64,000 bases of DNA from Sparassis latifolia (Eukaryota; Basidiomycota; Agaricomycetes; Polyporales; Sparassidaceae), in the NCBI GenBank assembly GCA_018466975.1, contig CM031558.1, forward strand, positions 2,480,001-2,544,000. The letters run 5' to 3'. Shown here one piece after another: positions 19,257 to 28,856 of the stretch. The translations under genes were made by a program, and so were the position numbers. Every line of letters starts with the position of its first letter. The stretch's first letter is position 1. The notes below the pieces were generated by a model that worked only from the letters and a program-made list of their open reading frames with translations, did no database searches and had not been told where the DNA came from.

Positions 19257-20393
19257 TCCGATTCCCTAAAGAATCGGTTATCAGTCTGTGCACGTATGGT
19301 GGTTGCTGACATAAAGTTGTACCCGCGCTGCATATAGTAATTTTCTCTTAGAATGGTTATCCGCTTTTTTTACTTTCCGTCTTTAGGCCACCCGATTCAC
19401 TTCGGGTTTCCCGCTTCCTGTTCAAGATTTCCGCAACATAAAGTCGGCCGGCATTCCTTGAAAGTTTATTTCCGATGAAAGACTGGAGGAGGACCGATGG
19501 CTAGGGGTGATTGTCTGCATCTCTGCACCCATCCTCTATCTTCTCGCAGCTGCATTCACTCTTCACGTAGATTCTGTATGCTGCATAGATGTGAGTGTGC
19601 CTGATACTTCCTCCCTCCTTCTCTCCCTTGCTGATGTCGACACTTGCAGCTTTGGATTTATATCCTCTCCTCATCATAGACAATAAACCAGCTACTGTGT
19701 GGCTCGTCGGAGAAGTCGACTCATCTTGGTTCAAACTTCACGGTGAACCCTTGGCCGTTGTGAGCATCAAGATCGGTTCAAACACTTCAGATGTTTTGAA
19801 AGCGTCACGCTTCCAGAGCACCGGGAGTGGAGAGTATGCTTCTGTATGTTGAATTTCTTCTTTTCAACAAATATTTGTTATTCATTGCTTTAAGGTGGAA
19901 GCCTTCCAAGACGTATTTGATGCCGACACCAAGTTCGGCCCCAGGAACACTATGAGACAGATGCATGCCACAGACATCCACAAAAATGATCTCATCCTGG
20001 TCAAATGTAACGTCACTCATTGGAGGGTCGATGCTAAAGGTAAGGCTTCATACGAGAAGGGCTGGACCAAGTGGCGGACAGGTTTCGAACTCGTCACTAT
20101 AGCACGTCTGTATGATGGGCCCCAGGAGATTAGAGCTGTTGTCTCGCGCGCGGAAGTTTCATCATTCATCTAAATAGCCTCTATCTTATATGAGCCTGTG
20201 CTACTGCTTGTAATCTGCGCTACCTACATTTATTTTCTTCCCCACTATTCGCTTGCAGTGATTGCCACCGTAAATTTACATGGCTTGACTACGGGATTTT
20301 CTTGTATACTATTATTATGACTACCGCCTTATCACATGTCGCTCTCGCAGAAATCGATGCTGTGAATATACGTGGGGGGACTAGGGAATCGGA
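19257..20393. mobile_element. 1,137 bp segment with 12 bp inverted ends carrying a gene
   Basis: TCCGATTCCCTA at 19257-19268 is repeated in exact inverse at 20382-20393. The segment interrupts copy c of the small TIR element and contains one intact two-exon gene (19634-20173). It could be a non-autonomous transposon that captured a gene, or host DNA trapped by rearrangement. A target duplication is not clear: the left flank reads GTCCTT and the right element resumes about 35 bp after the inverted end. No transposase is present. Confidence 0.5.
19634..20173 (+). CDS. Conserved-looking 162-residue protein, unknown function
   Basis: Exon 1 is 19634-19843 and exon 2 is 19895-20173, joined by a 51 bp intron (GTATGT at 19844, TTTAAG at 19894). 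The total is 489 nt, 162 codons plus stop, with no lesion. Residues include a central QMHATDIHKNDLILVKCNV stretch and WRVDAKGK, KGWTKWRTGFEL segments. I have a vague recollection of similar small hypothetical proteins in mushroom genomes but cannot name a domain. No signal peptide or membrane segment is seen. It is the only undamaged frame in the repeat block, which suggests it is either recent or under selection. The ATG choice follows an open frame; an upstream exon cannot be excluded. Confidence 0.6.
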
Positions 20394-20510
20394 CATGGCG
20401 TGCGAATGCAGCGCCGCTCACCCACAAGTTTAAGGAAAAGTGGGGTTTTCCTGATGAGTCTCCGAGTTCCGCTCCCTCACGAAGCCCTGCAGAACCTTCC
20501 CCCCGCCCGT

Positions 20511-20551
20511 CGAAATGGGTATGCGCCACTGCGTGGCGCATACCCATTTCG
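20511..20551. repeat. Perfect 19 bp hairpin
   Basis: CGAAATGGGTATGCGCCAC (20511-20529), a 3 nt loop TGC, and the exact complement (20533-20551). No coding frame or neighbouring gene explains it. Confidence 0.85.
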
Positions 20552-20566
20552 GCGTTCTCTCCCGCG

Positions 20567-20598
20567 AACAATTTTATTTGTCCCAAAATAAAATTGTT
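20567..20598. repeat. Perfect 13 bp AT-rich hairpin
   Basis: AACAATTTTATTT (20567-20579) pairs perfectly with 20586-20598 across a 6 nt loop GTCCCA. It lies 15 bp after the previous hairpin. Confidence 0.8.
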
Positions 20599-20731
20599 TC
20601 TCTCACGGCTCTTTCGCAGTCAGCACGCTACACACAAAAGAACGTCCTGGGACCCAGTTGTAACTCGTGGTAACGAATTTGTAACGAATCGCCCACCCTA
20701 CAGACCCCTATCATAGTAACGACCAGACTTT

Positions 20732-20772
20732 GATACAAGACCGTCCGCGCGGAACGCGGACTGTCTTGGTAT
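20732..20772. repeat. Imperfect GC-rich hairpin
   Basis: Left arm 20733-20749 (ATACAAGACCGTCCGCG), loop CGGAA, right arm 20755-20772. It pairs except for one C-T mismatch and one bulged G. Between hairpins 2 and 3, GTAAC occurs four times (about 20658-20720). Confidence 0.7.
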
Positions 20773-21224
20773 GAGACTAGATTGTGGTGACAAGTACTAT
20801 AGGTTCCCACCAATTGCATGTGTCTCTTCATTGGTACGTAGGCATTTGTGGTTCTCCTAAGGCCTTCAGCTACTTTGCTTCAGCCCTCAACCATACACGC
20901 TATCTGAATCGTCCTGGAGACCGGTCGGGTCGCCGCCGGAGGGACATCATCTGTTACTGTCGGGGCGAGGCTTCACTATGATGTACTTATTTGCCTTGAC
21001 TCCGAAGATACATGAACACATATTTGCGATTCAAAGGCTACCGAGCCTCACGAGAGTCTAAAAAAGACAAAAAGTATCCATAGAGCTCAAGGTAACTGCT
21101 AGTAATACAAACTATCGCAAAAGTCTGGAGATAAAAGTCTCGCTATAGCTCAAAACCAAGCGAAGCGCAAATTTCCTAACAGTGATACACAATGGCCGCA
21201 CAGCGGCAGAGACAGAGTCGAGCG
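20773..21224. other. Boundary spacer, nothing recognised
   Basis: No gene, repeat or RNA is recognised. It holds the 3-prime side of the RING gene (minus strand) and marks the change from the repeat block to the gene island. Confidence 0.4.
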
Positions 21225-23801
21225 TCAGCGCCTCGACGACAGCGCATCGTACTCCGCCAGGGAAATCGCGATGCGGCATATAGGACACGTCCGGCTCGTC
21301 GCCAACCAGCGGCGCAGGCAGCGTTCGTGGAACCTATGAAAAGGAAGTCAATCTCCACCGATCAATCAAAGAAATTGGTGACGTACGCATGCTGGCACGT
21401 CGCCCCGAGCACGGCGAGCTCCTCCACCCGGAACTGCGAGAGGCATATCCCGCACTTGTCCACGACGACGCCGAGCAGCGAGAACTTGACCTTGACGGTG
21501 CCGTTCTTCAGCACCCTGCGTCGTTCCTCCTCGACGCGCCCTACGAACGGGGATGCCGGGCGCGCGTTTGCATTTGCGGGTGGTGCAACGGGCTGCACGG
21601 GCTCTGAAGTGGAAGGTGACGGAGAGCCGGGACCTAGGACATCCGCCACGAGGAGGTTATCCTTCCCGAAGATCAACACACGCGAAGACGAGTACGAATT
21701 ATCCCACCTCGTAAGTGCGCCCGTCCCCCGCTCCCTCGTTCTGTTCCGCCAGCCGAGATGCGAGCACGTCCAGATCGGTGATGTTGGAATATTGGCGCGG
21801 GGAGATGCGGGGAGACGCGCTCGGAAGAACGGCCACATTTTCGGGGCGCGGATGTCCTTTTTCTAAGCATGGCGGTCTCAGCCGCACCGAAGCGGACAAC
21901 GGCGACGACAATTCGTGCGGAAGTTGGGGTAGTGGACGGCCAGGGTAGTGGCCCGTCGGTGTAGTAGGCGTAGCTGGGGTGACAGGTGAGCCGAGGGTAG
22001 CGTTCGCCGACGAGTACGCCGAGGGGATCCGCTCCATAGCGAGCGGCGAGACGGGCGTAAGGCGCAACTGGGACCGCGACGAAGAGAAAGGGCTTGCTTG
22101 CGACGATGAATGAATCGGGAGAGCGCCCTTTAGGCTTTCGGGGGTAGGCGTGGACAACGACGGACGTTGCGTACGCGTCGGGGAGAAGGCACGGCTCGTC
22201 GTTGAGAACGGTGTCCGTGGGGTGCTGGGCGAAAGAGCAGAGCTTACTTGGCGCTCCGCGTCCTCGCACGTCTGCTCAGGCGTCTTCCAAATCACCGAGG
22301 GAGACACGAGCGGCGAGTGCGCAGAGGCCTTCTTGGGCGACGATGGAGGTGGTAGTACCCGCCTGGACTTCTTCTCGCCTAGAACGAGGGGCGGAGGCGG
22401 AGCCGCACGCATTGGAGATCTCTGCGGGAGAGAAGGTTGGGCGGGGGACGTAGGAGAGGTCGGTGACGCGGGGGATATGGGTGATCCGGGCTGCTGGGAG
22501 CGACGCACCGGACGGTTCAAAAACGCTAGGGATGGCGGTGGAACAGGCTTCTCCCTCGGGTACACAAGGGAACGGGGAGTGTTCGGGGAAGGCATATTCG
22601 GAGTGCGCTCGTTGGACGGGCGCGAGCCCGACTCGGAACTGGAGTGGTCATCCTCCGCGATCGATGGGTCGACGACCTCCCAGTCATACAGCTCGCTGCG
22701 GGGCCGCAGAGGAGTGATTTCGTAATCCTTGCCCTTCGAGAACAGCCGTCGCACGCCAAAACTCTCTCTGCGCTTGAGAGTGGGCACCGACTTGTGCGAG
22801 GACAAGACACTACTCAACGACAGCGTGACACTGCTCGCCCACGGGCTCGAAAAGCCCGGAATGGAGGTAGGGCTGCTAGTCATGGGCGATGACGGCGGCG
22901 TCGTGATGTCGAAATCGTCAGAAGGGGACCGTCCCGTCGTCTTCCGCGAGTGGGGGCTCCGGTGCATCGAAATCCCGTGGTCATTGGCATGTTCGTCCTC
23001 GCCATCCTGCGGACACACGGATCCGCAGTGCGAGCAGCACCGCAACCGCGTTCGGGGACGGTGGCAAAGCCACGTTCGGCACTGACGGGCGCGGGGTTGC
23101 GAGGGCAGATACGGACTCGGAGGCACGCTGGCGCTCGAACTCCCTCACGACTCTCTCGTCCAGTCCCAGTCCCAGCTCCCGATCCACTTCCCATCCCTGC
23201 GAGGAGTCCAGAGATAAAAACTCGATGCTGGACACGTCTGAGCTTGATTCAGAATCAGGGGCAGAGTTCTGCTCGTGCACGGTCGAGGTTGCGGCCTCGG
23301 TAGATGGAGAAACTTGCGGGCTGCGATCGGGCGAGGAGACCACGATACTGGGCGAAGGAAACACAGCTGGGAAGAAGGGCGAAGGCGAGGAGATTGCCTC
23401 TTGAAAGGACGGTGGAGGATAGTCTGGTGGAGACTCGAAGACTAGAGCACGGTCAGTAAGGAGGAAATTGACAGGACGAGAGACGTACCATCGAGAAGGC
23501 GATCGCGCGAGGTAGACGAAGCGAGAGGCGGTGGTGCAGGTTTGCGCGGACGGGGAGGGTTCGTCTGCAGCCTCCGCGACGAGGACGGCGGGACGGCGGT
23601 GGTGAACCGGGGCTCGTCATCGTCTCTGCGCTCGGGCCTGGGCCTGTCGGCTGCGCTCTTCCTTGGTTTGCGAGGATGCGGAGTGTTCTGCACCGGCACG
23701 AACGTCAGAGCGGGCGGGCCACTAGTGAGCTTGTGAGTAATGCAAGTTGCGTTGGGAGAAAGATGCGAAGCCGAAGGCGAATGAAGAGTTGGAGAGGGCA
23801 T
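21225..23801 (-). CDS. RING-H2 E3 ubiquitin ligase, long disordered N-terminus
   Basis: Five exons: 23801-23489, 23441-23113, 23006-21708, 21661-21387 and 21333-21225. They total 2,325 nt, 774 residues. The last 60 residues form a complete RING-H2 finger spaced C-x2-C-x15-C-x-H-x2-H-x2-C-x10-C-x2-C (C717, C720, C736, H738, H741, C744, C755, C758), preceded by LLGVVVDKCGICL. The first 600 residues are Pro/Ser/Thr-rich and disordered, with a PPDYPPP motif near residue 110 that could bind WW domains. RING-H2 proteins recruit E2 enzymes to ubiquitinate substrates; the substrate is unknown. The second intron donor is a choice between two in-frame sites, and the fourth intron (46 bp) is short but is the only way to join the RING half. 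It is divergent from the GH5 gene. Confidence 0.82.
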
Positions 23802-24632
23802 TGTGAGTGACGAGGGGGCATATGATGGTAAAGACAAGCTCACCGTGCTTCTCCACGAGCTCACCGCAATGCTACCAGCCTGCTTTGCACCACCTCTCCC
23901 CGGGCCCTCACGTGGTGATCGCGTCGATATCCGGGCGAGTATGTGAAGAGGTTGATTTGCGAGACGCACTGCAACCTCTTTTTTGCACAGCAGACGTGTG
24001 TCCAATTCCTAGAACCTTCCTCCTGGCTGATATTAATGGTCGTAATTGTGGCTAGAGACAGAAGTTCGAGCCAGCGCTGCGAGAACTTCAGATGGAGTGA
24101 CATTCAGAACAAAGATGAAGGATGTACATATCACTTCAAATCATACAGCCAGCCTGAAGCAGGACCTCGATAATGTCTGGGGCCAGTACTTATCCTAGAC
24201 TTTCTTGAAGTTGAAGTTCGACACCAGTCCCTGCCTCGGTGTGATCGGTCGGTTTTGCTTCCGTCTCCCGCTAGCAATTCGCAGTCGATCATCGACACCA
24301 CCCGCGCAACAAGCACACAAAAACTTCCCGGATCGTGAGGGATCAGTCGTTGAAGGTGCTCAGAGCCACCAAACTTATCGAAGAGTCCAGGACGGGATAA
24401 TCTCAGCGCTTTTGCAGTCCCGGGCCCGCGGCACGTATCTGCACAATGCGCACCTGCCACCTGGGTCCTGGAGCACGATCTGTGATCCGTCGAAGTCTGC
24501 CTCGTGTCTTCATGATGGTACATTGCTGGCAGGCCAGAGCACGTCACACGCACACAGTGACCGAACGCCGTCCTGTGAGCTCTATGCCGTCGACCAGCTC
24601 TCTTTCTGGCCTTCAGAACTCCACCGAAGCAA
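23802..24632. promoter_or_regulatory. Divergent promoter region, RING gene and GH5 gene
   Basis: 831 bp between two divergent start codons. No discrete element is claimed. Open frames crossing it on the minus strand (for example 24841-24131) overlap the GH5 signal peptide and are taken as chance. Confidence 0.4.
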
Positions 24633-26500
24633 ATGCTGTCAGGTCTTCTTCCTCTGTGTCTGCTGCTAGCTTTGGGTGAAGTCGGGCGGGCTACAGCGCA
24701 GCAATGCAAACTCGTTCTCCAGCAGGATTTACAGATCACGAACCCCAAAACGCAAACACCAGGAATCTCCACGCAGATCCCGAGTCCCACCTCGACGCGT
24801 CCCGTATCAACTGCATCCCCATCTTCAACTTCGAATATCACAACCTTTACACCCTTTAACTATGGGGCCGAGAAAGTCCGCGGAGTTAATCTGTGAGTCT
24901 CTATAGAGACAAAAGTCGCCGTTTGTTAACGAGCGCTTTAAGCGGTGGTTGGTTCGTGCTGGAGGCAAGTGCAGCACGTGTAACTCTATCTTAATGCTAA
25001 CCGTATCTCGTAGCCATGGATCACCCCAAGTATCTTTCAGGGCACGAACAACACCAATGTGATAGACGAGTATACGTTTGGTCAGCTGATGGGTGCAGAC
25101 TACGCCCAAGAGACTCTCCGCACGCATTGGGAAACATGGATAACGGAAGTCGACTTCCAGAACATCAGGGCTGCAGGACTAAATCATGTCCGGTGAGTTT
25201 TCTGGGACTGCCAGCCTATCTTTAACCATCTGACCGTATTCATACATTACGGTTCCCTATAGTATACCGCTAGGTTATTGGTCTGTTCCAATCACATCGG
25301 CATATACCAACTACAGCACCTCTGTGTTACCATATACCACGGGTGCTTGGCCCTATTTTCTACAAGCGCTGGGTTGGGCAAGAAATAACTCCTTGCACAC
25401 CATAGTCGACCTCCATGGTGCTCCTGGTTCACAGAATGGCTTCGACAATTCAGGGCAGAGAGGGTCTCCCGGATGGGCGAACGGTTCGGACACAGTTGGA
25501 CGGACGCTGGATATCATCAAGTTCATTGCGGATCAAGTTGGGGATATGGCGGATGTCATAGAATTGCTGAACGAACCTGCTGGTTGGGTATCTGATATTG
25601 GCAGTGCGATCAGTGGGTATTGGCAAGATGGATACCAGGTCGTTAGACAGGCTGCAGGCAGCGGACCTCAGGTTATGATAGAGGACGCGTTCTTGGGGAT
25701 ACAGGTGCGCCTGAACCACGCTGAATGAAACGTCCTTAATTGAAATGCGTCTTCAGACGTGGGAGAATTTCATGAAGTATCCCAATGCTTCAGGCGTAAT
25801 CATGGACGAGGTGAGTATTTTGATATAAACATCTTAACATGTAATTTACGACACAGCGTTAAAGCACCAGTACCAAATTTTCAACGACGACCAGCTCGCT
25901 CTGTCTTTATCCGAACATCTGAGCGTAAGTTGGGTCTCATTCGTTCCTTCCGGATACGCAGTAACATGTGTCCGCAGTCATCGTGCCAAACTCTTAGCCA
26001 ATACGCCTCATTTGCCAAATCAAACATGTATACTGTCATGGGCGAATGGTCCAATGCAGTGACAGATTGCGCTGAATGGCTGAATGGGCGGGGAGTTGGA
26101 GCCAGATGGGATGGCAGCATAGCAGAGGGTCAGCAAGTATACGGCAGCTGCGATGGATGGACGGGCAGCATGTCCACTTTCAGCGACGAATACAAGGCCT
26201 TCCTTCGGCAGTACGTCCTCTACGCCCACGACGGTTTGTACCTTACTGAGTTTGATCATCAGATATTGGGAGTCCCAGGTCCTCATCGGAGAGAGCGTCC
26301 AAGGCTGGGTTTATTGGACCTGGAAGGTGTGTTTGGTCTTCTGCGATGCTGTGTGTCCGGTTGACGTTGATTGATGGCAGGCGGAGAATGCAGATGAGTG
26401 GAGCTATCAGAAGGGATTAGAGGGCGGCTGGATTCCGCAAGACCCCACAGATCTGATGTATCCAAACATGTGCAGCTCCGCAAACTTCACCGCTGTGTAG
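24633..26500 (+). CDS. Secreted exo-beta-1,3-glucanase, GH5 (subfamily 9 type)
   Basis: Nine exons (24633-24892, 24943-24964, 25014-25192, 25263-25704, 25757-25810, 25865-25924, 25978-26210, 26263-26326, 26381-26500) total 1,434 nt, 477 residues. A signal peptide (about residues 1-22) is followed by a Ser/Thr/Pro linker. The GH5 barrel then starts at RGVNLGGWFVLEPWI. The acid/base Glu is E258 in LLNEPAGW and the nucleophile E362 in YTVMGEWSNAVTDCA, the family spacing. IVDLHGAPGSQNGFDNSG is the usual strand-4 motif. The enzyme trims beta-1,3-glucan of the fungal wall. Exon 2 is only 22 nt and is followed by a GC-AG intron (GCAAGT at 24965). Near the C-terminus, VQGWVYWTWK is typical of the family. 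Confidence 0.93.
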
Positions 26501-28856
26501 ACAAGTGGTGCGCTGATTACAATTTTCTGGGTACGCAATGCGCACCCGTGCATATTATGTTGTATGCATTAACGCCAGAACACTTGGTGCTGCCGAGTGC
26601 GGAGGATCAAAATCGTCGAGCAACTTGCAGATATCGAGAGGCACTAAATATGATATTTGCTTGTGCATGTCGGGCGCTGGATGGGACCAATACTCACAGG
26701 ACCCGACTCCGGCCTCGCGAAATCTGGAGCCATTCACAGTTCTTCCTCAACTGCACAGGCCTGCATAGGCTGTCTCTAGTGCTTGTCAAGTATTCACTCA
26801 GCATCTGCCAATACACTGGAATAGCTTCTTCATTGACGCGATATCATGTTCAGATGGCAAACTCGCGCGCCCCGCGAGGGTTGATATGGACCACTGCGAG
26901 AAAGACCTTGGCATTTCCTGTTGCAGCAACGGTATTTCCCTGCCGTGTTGTCTCTGCCGCGGTCTTGGAATTGTCAACCTTCGTGGCAACGTCCGTCACG
27001 GTGACGATTGTAAAGGTTGACAACGTAGCTACTCATCCTATTCCATAGACCCTTTGTAAGTCCGGCCAAAGCCTTGCACAAGGTCGCATCTAACTTGTTC
27101 GTATAGATGGGCAGATGTTTGAGCTGAGACCGTTCCGTGGATTAACGCATTGCAACATTGCAACTAAACAAGCGCATTAAAATAAATCTATTAGGATATG
27201 AATACTCTAGAGTGGAGATGGAGCCCTCTACGCTGAGCGTACGTACATAATCCAGTTTCCAAGCTTAGATTGATGAAAAATCCAGTTCTGCATAACCGGC
27301 GAGCCTTCCCGCAGGTGACACCAAGAGCCTTGATGGCTTTCTTGACTGCCCGAGCACTAGGATAAGACGTCTCATGCGGTGTCCCCTGTGACGAGTTCGA
27401 TTGCCATGGGGAAGACCTTCAACTACACCGCGTCTGGATTCAGCGTCAGCGAACTGACAGTTGGTATGTCTACTGAAAGTCACGGCATGATGTGATCGAA
27501 GCAGTTAACTCAAAAGAGAGGAGCGGCGAGCATCACCCGGACTACACAATGCAGAAGAGTTGTGTATGACACCACGCATGATATGTGTTGTCACCATGCA
27601 CATCAGGCGAGAGAGAGCAGCAATGCCTGTTCTTCGGCAATGAACTCATGAATTAGCACAAATGAGGGCTGAGGCCTGACGCTCGATAAGGCTAGAGAAT
27701 CAAGGGACAGATATATATCAGTCACCTACGAAAAGCAAGATGGCCACAGATAAAAGTTGGGCTTTCTGAGAAAGCTAAACTTACCGAGGACGTAACTAAT
27801 CATTTGCTTAGCAGATGCAGCAAAATATGCGGAGGGGAGCTGCAAGCATGTTTTGGATTCCGGGACACAGCTTTTTCACCGCCAGCCACTTCAAGTGCAA
27901 AAAGGATGGCATGCATCATTGTGACTAGTACTGGATGTCTGTAAGTAACACGACAGCATGCAACTTACACCTTTGTCTTTGGAAAAACACAGAACAGAAT
28001 ATACTTCGCACGATATAGAAGGTTGAACTCACCTTACGGCTAAACTTATCCACGGACGTCTCATCTCACAGGTGTAGCAAAGACACGCGGTAAGCTTGAA
28101 CTGCAAGCAAGCCACTGATACCGGGACGTCGCTTTTTCACGGCTAGTCCACTCCTGAAGCAAACGCAGAACTAGTGCGATGCACATCATGGCTTGAGCGA
28201 AGTATGCACCACAGGAGGAAGTTCATGCACGTTGATTTAATGTGCATTGAAAGCGTGCACTTTAGTACTGGGAAACAGCCAATATTATGAATGTGGTTCA
28301 ACCTACCTTTGGAGTGCTTACCTGAAGAGCCTTGAGAGAGAGCCTACCTGTCAAATGCTGGTCGCTATATATTCACCACAACGGTCCGTAATCCAGACAT
28401 GATGTGGAGAACGCACGAGTCGACGCTGAGTAACGGCACGTTCGCGTGTTCGCGGCCTCTGTGAGACGTATCGTTATCTCTGTTACTGCAGCCACGTTCC
28501 TGCACGGTGGCAAAAACCATGTTCTTGGCATAGTTTGTGTCTCACAAACGGGCGCTAGACAAACATGACGTTGAAATGGAGAAGTCGGTGACAAAGTCTG
28601 CAGAACTTACTTGGAACATTGAAGAGCAGCGTCATAATATACAATATGGCTTGAGTGGAACAACACAAATGCCAGCGATGCTTGCAACACAGCTTGCACA
28701 GGCAGAGAAAAGACATACGGAGAGTTACCCAAACGGGAGCGGCGAGAAGGGTCCAGCGCCTCGTGTCGCGCAGCGGTGAGATGAAGCTTGTTCTTATACG
28801 ACGCCCTTCTGCGCGCGAATGCCACCGGTCTGGTAACACCCGCAGTTCATACCACC
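26501..28856. other. 2.36 kb intergenic stretch, no gene recognised
   Basis: It separates the GH5 stop from the aspartic protease start. Open frames are short and lack known motifs. It holds a diverged direct duplication (about 27833-27925 and 28104-28185). The last part is the protease promoter. Confidence 0.4.
27833..28185. repeat. Diverged direct duplication
   Basis: The block GCTGCAAGCATG...CCGGGACACAGCTTTTTCACCG (about 27838-27885) recurs as ACTGCAAGCAAG...CCGGGACGTCGCTTTTTCACGG (about 28108-28155), with similar sequence for some 30-40 bp on either side. Spacing is about 270 bp. It is too diverged to define edges by eye. Confidence 0.45.

Larger units (their letters stand above)
19071..20456. 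mobile_element. Small TIR element, copy c, split by a 1.14 kb segment
   Basis: The left part, 19071-19256, follows copy b closely through CTTAAATAAGGACCATAAG. The right end, 20429-20456 (TTTAAGGAAAAG then GGGGTTTTCCTGATG), completes the inverted repeat. The intervening DNA has its own inverted ends and a gene. About 35 bp (20394-20428) belong clearly to neither part. Confidence 0.7.

Noticed and set aside
22150..22725. A 191-codon plus-strand frame and neighbours
   Set aside because: Antisense to the Pro/Ser-rich part of the RING gene; no independent evidence.
24131..24841. A 236-codon minus-strand frame
   Set aside because: It overlaps the GH5 signal peptide exon and promoter, and has no recognisable domain.
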